36,408 nucleotides of DNA from Candidatus Tectimicrobiota bacterium (GTDB taxonomy: Bacteria; UBA8248; JACPRG01): NCBI GenBank assembly GCA_016190025.1, contig JACPRG010000095.1, forward strand, positions 1-36,408. The letters are read 5' to 3'. Below, piece by piece: positions 1 through 8,344 of the stretch. Both the position numbers and the translations under genes were made by a program. Below the pieces are notes generated by a model. That model did not search any database, was not told where the DNA came from, and saw only the letters and a list, made by a program, of their open reading frames with translations. The stretch's first letter is position 1, and every line of letters begins with the position of its first letter.

Positions 1-423
1 ATCATGGTCGGAGGGGGCGGCGAGCGGCGGACCCTGCGGAGCGTGGCCCGCCACGCGGACCTCTGGAACACCTTCGGCCCGCCGGAGCTTTTCCGCCGCA
101 AGATCTCCATTCTGCGCTGGCATTGCGAGGCCGAGGGGCGGGACCCCGACGAGATCGAGAAATCGGTCCTGTGCATCACCCACGTCAGCGAGGACCCCCG
201 GTCGGTCGAGCGCGTCATCCAGGAGACCGCGAAACGGATGAGCAACCCGAACCGGGAGCAGGTGCAAAAGGGGATGCTTCTCGGGGACCCCGAGGCCGTG
301 GCGGACCGGGTCCGGGAATACCACGAGGCGGGCGTGACGCACATCATCCTCGGCCTCCTGCCGCACTTCGACCTCCCCTCCTTCCGGCGGTTCGCCCGGG
401 AGGTGATGCCCCGGTTTCGGTGA
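1..423 (+). CDS. Luciferase-like monooxygenase (LLM class, probably F420- or flavin-dependent), C-terminal part
   Basis: The reading frame is open from the left edge, so this is the C-terminal 140 residues of a longer protein; the ATG at 4 is internal. The visible part begins with a glycine-rich stretch, IMVGGGGERRTLRSVARHAD, followed by LWNTFG. This is typical of the C-terminal third of bacterial luciferase-like TIM-barrel oxidoreductases, which oxidise small organic substrates with reduced flavin or F420. The end has the family's usual helix plus 'GVTHIILGLLPHFD' segment. It stops 34 bases before the next gene on the same strand, so it may be co-transcribed with the M24 hydrolase. The cofactor cannot be decided because the N-terminal half is outside the window. 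Confidence 0.82.
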   Translation: MMVGGGGERRTLRSVARHADLWNTFGPPELFRRKISILRWHCEAEGRDPDEIEKSVLCITHVSEDPRSVERVIQETAKRMSNPNREQVQKGMLLGDPEAVADRVREYHEAGVTHIILGLLPHFDLPSFRRFAREVMPRFR

Positions 424-457
424 GCCGCTCCAACGGCCAAGCAGGCGGAGAAACTTG

Positions 458-1681
458 ATGGACACGTTCGCCCGCGGAAACTTCAGCGTGGACTACGAGG
501 CCCGCATCGATTGGGACCGCCTGCGGCGCGGGCGGGTCGAGAAGACCCGGGACCACATGCGGGAGCGCGGGCTGGACGCCCTCCTCCTCTGGCAGGACGA
601 GAACGTCCGCTACCTGACCAGCCAGCGGGCCATCATGCTCCAGTACCGCTCGGTGACACACTACGGCGTTCTCCTAACGCAGGAGGCGGGGCCGGTCCTC
701 CTGACTTCGGGGGGCGAGGTCGCCCGGGTCCGAGAGACCATGCCGTGGCTTGCGCACGCCGAGGCCATCCCCCACATGACCGAACCGGGACTGGTGGAAC
801 ACGTGGCCCGCGACGTGATCCTCCCCTACCTGAAAAAATTCGGCGTCGAGAAAGGGACCATCGGGATCGACGCGGCCACCTTCACCATGCGGCGCGTCTT
901 CGAGGAAGAGATCCCCGGCGCCCGGTGGGCGGACGGGGAGTCCTTCATGCACGCGGCCCGCGTCCAGAAGCTCCCGGAGGAGATCCAGGTCCTTCAGGAG
1001 GCCACGGCCATCGCCGACGCCGTCACGCAGACGGCCATCGACTGCGTCCGCGCCGGGGTCCGGGAATGCGAGGTGGCGGGTGAGGCCATGCGGACGCTCT
1101 TCCGCCTCGGGGGCGAGTTCGCCCACCTGGCGAGCCCCTTCGTGGCCTCGGGCGAAAGGATGTCCCCCCCGACCCGGTTCGCCACGGACAAGATCATCCG
1201 GCACGGCGACGTCGTCTTCATCGACATCGGCGCCATGTGGGGCGGCTACTTCGGCGACGTGGGGCGGACGGTCATCTGCGGCCGGCCCTCCCGCCGCCAG
1301 CGGGAGATCTACACCGCCGTCCACCAGTGCCTGCGCGCCGGGGTCGCGCAGATGCGGCCGGGGAACACCAACGTCCAGGCCGCGCGGGCCTTCGTCGAGA
1401 AGGCGGCGGAGCACGGCCTGGAGAAGAACTTCATCCATCTCTACATCGGCCACGGCTGCGGTGTGAGCCCCAACGAGCCGCCCTACATCGGCGAGGCGGC
1501 CAAAGGGGCGGCGGAGGTCGAGCTCAAGCCCGGCATGGTCTTCGCCGTCGAGCCCCTCATCTGGGTGCCGGGCGTCCGGGGCGGGGGCGGCGTGCGGATC
1601 GAGGACATGATCTGGGTCCGGGAGGACGGACCGGAGGTCATGAGCCGGGCGCCCTACTGCGAGGATCTGCTGCTCTCATGA
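458..1681 (+). CDS. M24 family metallopeptidase / creatinase-prolidase fold hydrolase (Xaa-Pro dipeptidase-like)
   Basis: 407 residues. An N-terminal creatinase-like domain (about 1-160) precedes a pita-bread catalytic domain. The dinuclear metal ligands of the M24 family can be read in order: the two aspartates of VFIDIG...YFGDVGRT, the histidine of GHGCG, the glutamate of FAVEPL and the glutamate of RIEDM. The family includes Xaa-Pro aminopeptidases, prolidase and creatinase, so the substrate may be a dipeptide or a small N-substituted amide. I chose the ATG at 458 because a GGAG at 447-450 lies 7 bases upstream; a TTG at 455 is also in frame. It sits between a luciferase-like monooxygenase and a DUF1989 gene, which hints at catabolism of a nitrogen-containing small molecule rather than protein turnover. 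That role is inference. Confidence 0.88.
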   Translation: MDTFARGNFSVDYEARIDWDRLRRGRVEKTRDHMRERGLDALLLWQDENVRYLTSQRAIMLQYRSVTHYGVLLTQEAGPVLLTSGGEVARVRETMPWLAHAEAIPHMTEPGLVEHVARDVILPYLKKFGVEKGTIGIDAATFTMRRVFEEEIPGARWADGESFMHAARVQKLPEEIQVLQEATAIADAVTQTAIDCVRAGVRECEVAGEAMRTLFRLGGEFAHLASPFVASGERMSPPTRFATDKIIRHGDVVFIDIGAMWGGYFGDVGRTVICGRPSRRQREIYTAVHQCLRAGVAQMRPGNTNVQAARAFVEKAAEHGLEKNFIHLYIGHGCGVSPNEPPYIGEAAKGAAEVELKPGMVFAVEPLIWVPGVRGGGGVRIEDMIWVREDGPEVMSRAPYCEDLLLS

Positions 1682-1781
1682 TGAGCGGGGGCTGAAGCCT
1701 CCGCGCTACTGCACCGCTCACGGTTCCACGGTCGCATCCGAAGCAACCCCGAACGGTACATCACCCCCAGGGGCGAACAGG

Positions 1782-1811
1782 TTGATCCCGCACGCGGGAC
1801 GGCTCTACAAT
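1782..1811 (+). promoter_or_regulatory. Candidate sigma70-type promoter for the DUF1989 gene
   Basis: TTGATC at 1782-1787 and TACAAT at 1806-1811 are separated by 18 bases, predicting a start near 1818, about 50 bases before the DUF1989 ATG. The -10 box also explains why the in-frame ATG at 1810 is unlikely to be a translation start. Confidence 0.5.
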
Positions 1812-1866
1812 GACTTGCCTTCATGTTTGGGCCGTTTCCCCGTCCCCGCATTGGGAGAGCGCCACT

Positions 1867-2496
1867 ATGACCACAGACCCCTGCAAAGTCCCCGGAACCA
1901 TCCTGGACGACAAGGTCATCCCCCCCCGCGGCCACTACGCCCGGGAGATCCGCAAAGGCGAGGTCCTCCGCATCATCGACATCGAGGGCCAGCAGGTGGC
2001 GGACTTCGTCGTCTTCAACCTGAACCGGCTGGAGGAAAGGCTCTCTCCCGAAAACACGCTGAACCTGAACCGGCAGGTCTATCCCCGGGTGGGCTACAGC
2101 CTCTTCTCCGACGAGGCCGGAAAGCTCATGACCATCGTGGCCGACACCTGCGGGGTCCACGACATGCTCGCCGGGGCCTGCTCCCGGTTCACCAACCAGT
2201 ACCGCTACGGCGTCCCCGACACCCCCAACTGCCGGGACAACTTCGCCGCCGCCGTCAAGCCCTGGGGGCTCGGCTGGAAGGACATCCCCTACAACATGAA
2301 CGTGTTCATGAACTGCCCCATCCAGCCCGACGGGACGTACACCATCGAGGAGCCAAAATCCAAGGCCGGGGATTACCTGGATTTCCGGGCCGACATGGAC
2401 GTCCTGGCGGCCATGTCCAACTGCCCCCAGGAGCGGAACAAGTGCAACGCCTTGCGGCTGAAACCCCTCCGGGTCATCCACTACCGGCCCGAATGA
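1867..2496 (+). CDS. DUF1989 domain protein (urea carboxylase-associated family)
   Basis: 209 residues, matching the DUF1989 family, whose members often lie beside urea carboxylase/amidolyase or aminomethyltransferase genes; their biochemical role is not established. Typical features are an early 'RGEVLRI.D.EGQQVAD' type segment (here KGEVLRIIDIEGQQVADFVVF split over residues 30-51), conserved cysteines and histidine in DTCGVHDML and ACSR, and NVFMNCP followed by a C-terminal beta-rich part. The start at 1867 is preceded by GGGAGAG at about 1853-1859; an upstream in-frame ATG at 1810 lies inside a probable -10 box. No urea carboxylase, allophanate hydrolase or ABC permease gene is adjacent, so a urea link is not supported locally. 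The neighbour on the left is an M24 hydrolase, 185 bases away. Confidence 0.85.
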   Translation: MTTDPCKVPGTILDDKVIPPRGHYAREIRKGEVLRIIDIEGQQVADFVVFNLNRLEERLSPENTLNLNRQVYPRVGYSLFSDEAGKLMTIVADTCGVHDMLAGACSRFTNQYRYGVPDTPNCRDNFAAAVKPWGLGWKDIPYNMNVFMNCPIQPDGTYTIEEPKSKAGDYLDFRADMDVLAAMSNCPQERNKCNALRLKPLRVIHYRPE

Positions 2497-2897
2497 GAGA
2501 ATGAGAGGCCCGGGGCGAGCCCGGAGGAGGTGGACGCCCGGACGCAGGCGGAATCCCGCGGCCGAGACGCCCGCGCGGCGAGGGGCGGCGCGATTGCCGG
2601 CGCGCCCCCGCCTTTTGCCGGAGTCCGACGGGCGGAGGGGGCGCATTGTGGGCCGCAAACCCGTCTGGTAAGATCGCGCTGGATGGCGGCGTGAAGGGGG
2701 AGACCGATTCAGGGTCGCGGAAGGCAGCGTGCCGCCCGCCACCGCTTCGCGCCACCGCCCCGGTCGCGGCGAAGAGGGGCTCGAGTCATCCGCGCAGGGG
2801 CCGAGCGCACCCGCACGGGCGATCCACTCGCGAGACTTCTGACACCCTTGGAGCGCACCGAAAGATTTCCCGAGCGTCTTTCGACTGGAGAGGAATC
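2497..2897. other. 401-base gap: candidate promoter and long leader before the E1 operon
   Basis: This GC-rich gap has no credible gene. Short frames on either strand have no ribosome site or recognisable motif. The only signal I can support is the promoter-like pair at 2646-2674, which would give a leader of about 220 bases before the E1 alpha ATG. I saw no riboswitch fold I recognise. Confidence 0.5.
2646..2674 (+). promoter_or_regulatory. Candidate sigma70-type promoter for the E1 alpha/beta operon
   Basis: TTGTGG at 2646-2651 and TAAGAT at 2669-2674 are separated by 17 bases, in otherwise very GC-rich DNA. A start near 2681 would leave a leader of about 217 bases. Confidence 0.4.
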
Positions 2898-4046
2898 ATG
2901 CGTCCGGTTGCCGTCTCCCCCCACGTGCTAGAGCTTGTGACCGATCTGAAAGACCTCGATTTCTTCGAGGACCTCAAGGGCCACAGCTACTTTTTCGAGG
3001 GGGTTCGGGCCTGGCGCCGGCCGAAGCTGGAGATGGCCTCCCACCTCGGCCGGGAGGAGCTGGCCCGGTTCTACTACTTCATGCTCCTCCAAAAGCGCTT
3101 CGAGGAAGCCGAGGAGCGCCTCTTCCTTCAGGGGCTCATCCCCGGCTCCGTCTTCTTCGGGCGGGGCAACGAGGCGACGGCCGTCGGAAGCGCCGCGGCC
3201 CTGGAGGACGGCGACGTCCTGTTCCCGATGCACCGGAACATGGCGGCGCGCTTCATCCGCGGACAAACGCCGGAGCGGACCATGGCGCAGTTTTTCGGCC
3301 GGATAGACGGGTACACCCGCGGGCGGGACGGCAACGTCCACCACGGCGACCTCCAGAACCGCATCCTGGCGCCCATCAGCCACCTGGGCACGAGCCTCCC
3401 CATCCTCGCCGGGGCGCTGTACGCCCTGCGCTACCTGAGGGAGCCCGCCGCCGGGATGGTGTACCTGGGCGAGGGGGCCGTCTCCAATGGGGACTTCCAC
3501 GAGGGGATCAACTTCGCCGCGGTCCACCGGCTCCCTGTGGTCGTCGTCATCGAAAACAATCAGTGGGCCTACAAGACCCCGCCCTCCTCCCACCAAGCCA
3601 GCCCTTGCCTCGCCATGAAGGGCCCCGGTTACGGGATCCCCGGGTGGCTCGTGGACGGGACCGACGTCCTGGAGGTCTTCGCGGTGTGCCGCGAAGCGGT
3701 GCGGCGGGGGCGGCAGGGCCTCGGCCCGGCGCTCATCGAGTGCGTCACCATGCGGATGGTCGGGCACTCCCTCTACGACCGGTACGCCGAGTACGTCCCG
3801 CCCGAGCAGCTCGAGCGCTGGGCCGCCCGCGACCCCATCCCCACGTATGAGGCGTTTCTGATCGACCAGGGGATCTGCACCCCGGAAGAGCTCCGGGAGA
3901 TGGACGAGCGGGTCCTGCGGGAGATCGAGCGGGCCATCGAGTTCGCCCAAAAAAGCCCGCACCCGGATCCCGCGACGGCCGAAGACGGGGTCTTCGCGGA
4001 GAACCCCGAGACGGGCGCCCGGCGGCACCGGAAGGATGGGGCATGA
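2898..4046 (+). CDS. Thiamine-diphosphate 2-oxoacid dehydrogenase E1 component, alpha subunit
   Basis: 382 residues, close to the usual 330-400 for E1 alpha of the pyruvate, branched-chain or acetoin dehydrogenase type. Residues 60-90 (YYFMLLQKRFEEA, GSVFFGRGNEA) match the family. The thiamine-diphosphate/magnesium motif is at 191-221 and reads GEGAVSNGDFHEG then ENNQWA, with GEG instead of the common GDG. RDGNVHHGD near 143-151 corresponds to the active-site loop. The ATG at 2898 has GGAGAGG about 5 bases upstream; the frame stays open further upstream but without homology. Its TGA overlaps the ATG of the beta subunit (ATGA), so the two are translationally coupled. The enzyme would decarboxylate a 2-oxoacid and pass the acyl group to a lipoyl E2 that is not encoded nearby. 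The substrate is not determined. Confidence 0.9.
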   Translation: MRPVAVSPHVLELVTDLKDLDFFEDLKGHSYFFEGVRAWRRPKLEMASHLGREELARFYYFMLLQKRFEEAEERLFLQGLIPGSVFFGRGNEATAVGSAAALEDGDVLFPMHRNMAARFIRGQTPERTMAQFFGRIDGYTRGRDGNVHHGDLQNRILAPISHLGTSLPILAGALYALRYLREPAAGMVYLGEGAVSNGDFHEGINFAAVHRLPVVVVIENNQWAYKTPPSSHQASPCLAMKGPGYGIPGWLVDGTDVLEVFAVCREAVRRGRQGLGPALIECVTMRMVGHSLYDRYAEYVPPEQLERWAARDPIPTYEAFLIDQGICTPEELREMDERVLREIERAIEFAQKSPHPDPATAEDGVFAENPETGARRHRKDGA

Positions 4047-5044
4047 AAATCCCGCCTTACCGCAAGGCCATTTCCGAGGCCCTCCGCCAGGAGATGCAAC
4101 GCGACCGAAGGGTCGTCCTCATCGGCCAGGACATCGGCCTCGGCGGCGGGGCCTTCGGCATCACCAAGGGTTTCCTGAAGGAATTCGGCAAAGAGCGCGT
4201 CATCGACGCCCCGCTGACCGAGTCGGGATTCATCGGGGCGGCCCTGGGGATGGCGATGATGGGACTTCATCCGGTGGCCGAGCTTCAGTATTCGGACTTT
4301 GTCACCAACGCCTTCAAGATGCTGGTCGATTACGCGGCGAACCACTATTACCACCACCAGGTGAACGTTCCCGTCACCGTGCGCCTGCCGGCGGGCGCGC
4401 TCAACAGCTCGAGCGCCTTTCACTCCCACAACCCCGAGGGATGGTTCTTCCACGTCCCGGGCCTGAAGATCGTGGCGGCCGCCTCCCCGGGCGACGTCAA
4501 GGGACTCCTCCCCGCCGCCATCCGGGACTCCAACCCCGTCCTGTTCCTGGAATACAAGCGGCTCTACAACCTGCCGCTCCACCACTTTCCCGAGCCCCTG
4601 CGGGAGGAGGTCCCCAAGGAGCCCGGCGGCCTCTCCTTGGGCAAGGGGCGGGTCATCCGCGAGGGGGAAGACCTGACCCTTGTCACGTACGGCTCAACGG
4701 TGCTCGAATCCCTGGAAGCGGCCGCCCTCGCGGCGGAGGAAGACGGCTTGGAGGTGGAGGTGATTGACCTGCGCTCGATCCGCCCCTTCGACAAGGAGCT
4801 GATCCTGGAATCCGTCGGCAAGACGGGGCGCGCCCTCATGGTCCACGAGGACCACCTGACGGGAGGCGTCGGCGCGGAGCTGGCGGCCTTCGTGGCCCGG
4901 GAGGCCTTCGAGAGCCTGGACGCCCCCCTCCTGCGGGTGGGAAGCCTCGACACGCCGATCCCCTTCCATCCCGCCCTGGAAAAGACCTTTCTCCCCACCA
5001 CGGAGAAAATCCTGGCGGCGGTCCGGCGACTAGCGGAGTACTGA
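4043..5044 (+). CDS. Thiamine-diphosphate 2-oxoacid dehydrogenase E1 component, beta subunit
   Basis: 333 residues, the normal length for E1 beta. It shows the characteristic start YRKAISEALRQEM, then GQDIGLGGGAFGITKG, the DAPLTESGFIGAALGMAMMG segment (the glutamate that activates thiamine diphosphate is in LTESGF), HSHNPEGWFFHVPGLK, and a C-terminal transketolase-like domain with DLRSIRPFDKE and a conserved VHEDHLTGG. The start overlaps the alpha subunit stop by four bases, and a purine-rich AAGGATGGGG precedes it. It forms an alpha2beta2 heterotetramer with the preceding product. The gene ends 11 bases before the convergent glycosyltransferase gene. No lipoyl acyltransferase (E2) or dihydrolipoamide dehydrogenase (E3) follows, which is unusual for this enzyme class. 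Confidence 0.9.
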   Translation: MKIPPYRKAISEALRQEMQRDRRVVLIGQDIGLGGGAFGITKGFLKEFGKERVIDAPLTESGFIGAALGMAMMGLHPVAELQYSDFVTNAFKMLVDYAANHYYHHQVNVPVTVRLPAGALNSSSAFHSHNPEGWFFHVPGLKIVAAASPGDVKGLLPAAIRDSNPVLFLEYKRLYNLPLHHFPEPLREEVPKEPGGLSLGKGRVIREGEDLTLVTYGSTVLESLEAAALAAEEDGLEVEVIDLRSIRPFDKELILESVGKTGRALMVHEDHLTGGVGAELAAFVAREAFESLDAPLLRVGSLDTPIPFHPALEKTFLPTTEKILAAVRRLAEY

Positions 5045-5055
5045 ACGGCCCCCTC

Positions 5056-6792
5056 TCAATTCATCCAAAAGCCCATCCCCGCGTAGGGGCTGGTGAGGTA
5101 GCGGTCCAGGCGGCCGAACTCCTCATCGAACCGGCGGACCGCCTCGGCGTGCCGGAGGTCCCGCACCGGCTGCGGCTCCCGGGCGTAGATCCGGGCGAGG
5201 CGCTCCGTCCCGTCGTAAATGGTCCCCGCCAGGTGATAGCGGTCCACGACCCGCCGCAGCTCTTCGGAGACGGGCCCCTCCCCCATCCACACGATGTAGT
5301 CCAGCGGCGGGTTCGGCCGGAAATCCTCGAAGGAATAAAGGCGCTTGCGCCGCGGGTCGCCGCAGGCGCACCAGACGGCCCCGAAGTAAAGCTCGGCCAG
5401 GCCGTGGTCTTTGTTGACGTACACCCGGCTCTTCGGCCCGCCGTACTTTCGGATCCAGTATCCGGCCGACTTCATCCCCCGGAAGCGGCGGGACCCGCCG
5501 ACGGCCCCCTGGCCTTCCGCGCTGGTGTACCACGAGCCGTTCGGCGTCTTGAAGGCGAGGTTCACCGCCAGGGAGCCCGAGAGGGCCTCGGCCAGCGTGA
5601 GGACCGCCAGCCCGGCGGCGCACGGCCTCAGCCCAGCCCTTCGGGAGCGCATCCCCCGGACCAGCCAGTCGGCCGTCAGGAGGAACAGCGGGACGCCGCA
5701 CGTGGCGATGAGGTGGACTTCCTGGACGAAGAACACCCCCAGGAACGGGACGCCGAGGAGGATCGTCCACCAAGCCAGAAGCCCCCGGACGTTGAGGCGG
5801 AAGAGGTTGGGCAAGCTCATCAGGAAGGCGATCAGGGCGACCCCGATCATGACGAACCCGAAGGCGCTGGCAAAGACCAGCAGGTTTTGGGCCGAGAAGG
5901 TCATCGGGCGCTTGTGCCCGACGGACCAGGCCAGAAGCCCCAGCAGCTCGCCGCGCCAGAGGGCCGCCGCGAAGAGGCCCAACTGAAGGAGGATCACGGC
6001 CAGGGGAAGAACCCCCCACCCTATCAGGTGGGTCTCGCGCTTGAACTCCCAGATCCGTCCCAGGGTCCGCCGGGGGGAATCCCCTCCCCGCCGCAGGCGC
6101 ATCCAGCCGTAGTAGGCGAGGATGAGGAGGGTGAAGGGGAAGCCGTTGTTGGAGAGGGCCTCCAGGCAAAGCATCAGGCTGAACAGGAAGGCCCAGACCT
6201 TCCGGCGGGTGGAGAGCAGCTTTTCCGCCGCCAGGAACATGAAGACCTGGTTGAGGAGAATCCCGACCATGGGGTGGTTGATGCGGGAGACGACCCCGTG
6301 GTAAGCCGCCGCCGCCGCGAGGGCCGCCGCCAGAAGCCCCGTCGGCCGGTCGAACCAGCGTCCGCCGAGAAGGTAGAGGCCCAGGAGCGAAAGCGTCCCG
6401 GCGACGGCGTAGGGCAGGAAGAAGTAGAACTCCCGCAGGGGAATCCCCAGGGCGTTCAGGGTCTCGAGGTTCACGAACTGAATGAGGGGGGAGCTGGCCC
6501 CGTTGTAGTACAGGAAAAGCTGTACGAAGAAATTCTCGACCCAGGGACCGCCGGGCAGGAACCGGGACTGTGTCAGGCGGAAGCCGGCCAGCAGGGGATT
6601 GACCTCGTCGTGGTTGGAGTCCACGATGCGGTCCAGGCCGTACACCCGGAGCCAGAAAGCGCCCAGGAGGATCAGGATCAGGAGCCACCCCGCGCGCCGC
6701 TCGAAGAACCCGGAAAGGGCGCCGCCGGCCGCCCGGCCGCGCATTCCCTCCGGGCTCCCCTCCCCGGCTTTCACGTCCCTCTCACGCGCCAC
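5056..6792 (-). CDS. GT39/ArnT-like polytopic membrane glycosyltransferase
   Basis: 578 residues with about ten or more hydrophobic segments in the first 420 residues and a soluble C-terminal domain of roughly 150. After a basic N-terminus, the first membrane segment (about 36-50) is followed by DRIVDSNHDEVNPLLAGF. The D62-E63 acidic pair in the first extracytoplasmic loop is the catalytic signature of GT-C enzymes that use polyprenyl-phosphate sugars, such as ArnT and protein O-mannosyltransferases. The GTG start at 6792 has GGAG 7 bases upstream and overlaps the stop of the upstream GT87-like gene by 11 bases. An ATG at 6744 is an alternative. It would act at the membrane, moving a sugar from a lipid carrier to an envelope acceptor; donor and acceptor are unknown. 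Confidence 0.78.
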   Translation of the reverse strand: MARERDVKAGEGSPEGMRGRAAGGALSGFFERRAGWLLILILLGAFWLRVYGLDRIVDSNHDEVNPLLAGFRLTQSRFLPGGPWVENFFVQLFLYYNGASSPLIQFVNLETLNALGIPLREFYFFLPYAVAGTLSLLGLYLLGGRWFDRPTGLLAAALAAAAAYHGVVSRINHPMVGILLNQVFMFLAAEKLLSTRRKVWAFLFSLMLCLEALSNNGFPFTLLILAYYGWMRLRRGGDSPRRTLGRIWEFKRETHLIGWGVLPLAVILLQLGLFAAALWRGELLGLLAWSVGHKRPMTFSAQNLLVFASAFGFVMIGVALIAFLMSLPNLFRLNVRGLLAWWTILLGVPFLGVFFVQEVHLIATCGVPLFLLTADWLVRGMRSRRAGLRPCAAGLAVLTLAEALSGSLAVNLAFKTPNGSWYTSAEGQGAVGGSRRFRGMKSAGYWIRKYGGPKSRVYVNKDHGLAELYFGAVWCACGDPRRKRLYSFEDFRPNPPLDYIVWMGEGPVSEELRRVVDRYHLAGTIYDGTERLARIYAREPQPVRDLRHAEAVRRFDEEFGRLDRYLTSPYAGMGFWMN

Positions 6793-8065
6793 GCACCCTC
6801 TCCGCCCGAATCGCCCTCGCGTGGATGCCCACCAGGACAGCGAGCAGGATCACCCCTCCGATCCCCGGCCCGCCCCACAGCTTCCAGACGTCGAGGGCCG
6901 TCGAAGGGGGCGCCTTCAGCCACCGGTCGATGAGGCCCATGGGGACCGGCGGGCTCATCATGCCGTAGGCCAGGGCCAGGGCCGCCGCCCATGCCCGGCG
7001 CGAGCGCGCGTCCCCCCAGGCCGCCGGGCCGCGCGCTTCCCGGAGCAGGTGAACAGCCGCCGCAGAGACCCCCGGCAGGGCGAAGGCCAGATAATAGGTC
7101 TGATTCCGGTTGACGAGCATCACCATCGCCAGCAGGAGAAGGCCGCACTCCAGGGCGAGGGGGCCGGGCCTTGCGGCGGGGATGCGGGAGATGCCGTAGA
7201 TCGCCAGGGCGGCCAGGACGCCCAGGTTGACCCATCCCGCGAAGCGGCGGACCCACTCCGAATTGCGGATCACCAGCCACAGCCCCTCCGACCGTCTTTC
7301 GAGGAAAGCCCGCTGGATCAGGTTGACCAGGGACTGGTTGTAGGCGTGGGTCAGCGTGTGGCCCCCCCCGAAGGTCGTCTCCCGGTACTCCCGCAGCGTG
7401 TTCGACCTGGACCAGGGGAGGACCGGCCACGCGGCGGCGGACACGGCGGCCGCGACGAGCGCCGCGGCCCCCAGGGCCTTCCACCGCCTCTTCCACGCCA
7501 GGTAGGGGAAGAAGACGGCGGGCAGGAACTTGAGCGTCGCGGCGAGGCCGATGGCGCTCCCTCCACCCCACGGGCGCTCCCAGAACGCGAAGGCCCACAG
7601 GATGAGGAAAAGCTCCAGGACCTCGATGGCGCGCTGCCCGAAGGCGGCATGCAACGGGGTGAAGTGCAGCCAGAGAAGGGCGAATAGGGACCACTCCGTC
7701 CACCCGGACAAAGAGAGCACTCTCCGCCCGCAAAGCCAAAAGGCGGCGCCGGCCAGGAGCCACAGCGCAGAGAGCGTCAGAAGGTCGATGAGGCGGTAAG
7801 AGCCGAGCCACGTGAGCGGAAGCGTGACCAGGTGAAACCCCGGGCCGTAGCCCCAGTCTCCCTGCCGGCTGACGAGGCTCTCCCCGAAGACGGCCTCCCG
7901 GAGAAGGGCCGGGTTGTAGGACTGGACGTAGGGAGCGGGGAAGGCCGAGTAAAAATCGCCGATGATGAACCGGGCGGGAGAGACCATTCCTCCGTAGACG
8001 AACCGCACAGCCCCGTAGGCCAGAAGGGCGAGCCAGATGATCCGTATCCACCTCCGACGGTCCAA
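6782..8065 (-). CDS. GT87-like (DUF2029) polyprenyl-phosphate-dependent glycosyltransferase
   Basis: 427 residues, almost entirely hydrophobic helices connected by short loops, as in the GT-C family GT87 (DUF2029) of mannosyltransferases. The first long loop contains GDFYSAF and the aromatic stretch QGDWGYGPGFHLVTLPLTW; LAATLKFLPAVFFPYLAWKRRW and NQTYYLAFALPG are typical of DUF2029 proteins. It should transfer a hexose from a polyprenyl-phosphate donor on the outer face of the cytoplasmic membrane. The frame begins with TTG at 8065; a GGAGG lies 13 bases upstream, so the exact start is uncertain. A good - strand promoter lies at 8132-8160. The stop overlaps the start of the GT39-like gene, so the two form a coupled operon. 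Confidence 0.72.
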   Translation of the reverse strand: MDRRRWIRIIWLALLAYGAVRFVYGGMVSPARFIIGDFYSAFPAPYVQSYNPALLREAVFGESLVSRQGDWGYGPGFHLVTLPLTWLGSYRLIDLLTLSALWLLAGAAFWLCGRRVLSLSGWTEWSLFALLWLHFTPLHAAFGQRAIEVLELFLILWAFAFWERPWGGGSAIGLAATLKFLPAVFFPYLAWKRRWKALGAAALVAAAVSAAAWPVLPWSRSNTLREYRETTFGGGHTLTHAYNQSLVNLIQRAFLERRSEGLWLVIRNSEWVRRFAGWVNLGVLAALAIYGISRIPAARPGPLALECGLLLLAMVMLVNRNQTYYLAFALPGVSAAAVHLLREARGPAAWGDARSRRAWAAALALAYGMMSPPVPMGLIDRWLKAPPSTALDVWKLWGGPGIGGVILLAVLVGIHARAIRAERVRGA

Positions 8066-8131
8066 CCCGGCTTTCTCGCCTCCTGTGGAGGGGGTTGCGG
8101 CCTCGCCGCCCGAAGAAAAAGGGCGCGCCAG

Positions 8132-8160
8132 ATGATATCACCTGGGGGTCGGGGTCACAA
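8132..8160 (-). promoter_or_regulatory. Candidate sigma70-type promoter for the GT87/GT39 operon
   Basis: Read on the - strand, TTGTGA (8160-8155) and TATCAT (8137-8132) are separated by 17 bases. The predicted start near 8125 is about 60 bases ahead of the GT87-like gene. Confidence 0.55.
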
Positions 8161-8165
8161 GGCGT

Positions 8166-8183
8166 CTTGAGGTCTGTGACCTC
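8166..8183. repeat. 18-base palindromic repeat, copy 1
   Basis: CTTGAGGTCTGTGACCTC contains a perfect inverted repeat (GAGGTC, loop TGT, GACCTC). An identical 18-base copy lies at 19475-19492 inside the CCA-adding-type gene. Confidence 0.7.
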
Positions 8184-8315
8184 TGAACCCGCATCCCCGG
8201 GCGCCCTCGATGCCGGACCGGTCGGTTTTGCGCGAGCGCCCGGAATTCCCGCGAACCGGTGACCGCCCGTGCCCGTCTGACCGCCCAGATCTCGGTTTTG
8301 TGGATCGAAAATCTG

Positions 8316-8344
8316 TTGACAAGCCCGCCGGATAAGGGTCCAAT
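8316..8344 (+). promoter_or_regulatory. Candidate sigma70-type promoter for the binding protein / ubiD genes
   Basis: A consensus TTGACA at 8316-8321 is followed after 17 bases by TCCAAT at 8339-8344. The leader to the ATG at 8564 would be about 210 bases. Confidence 0.4.

Noticed and set aside
2709..2924. Short - strand frame with Ser-Pro-Val-Arg-type text and a T-loop-like GCTCGAGTC at about 2778
   Set aside because: I tried to fold a tRNA on both strands; the T arm does not pair and no acceptor stem was found.
5149..6933. Long + strand frame antisense to the GT39-like gene
   Set aside because: It is a shadow of the - strand gene, rich in Gln/Gly/Pro, with no domain or ribosome site.
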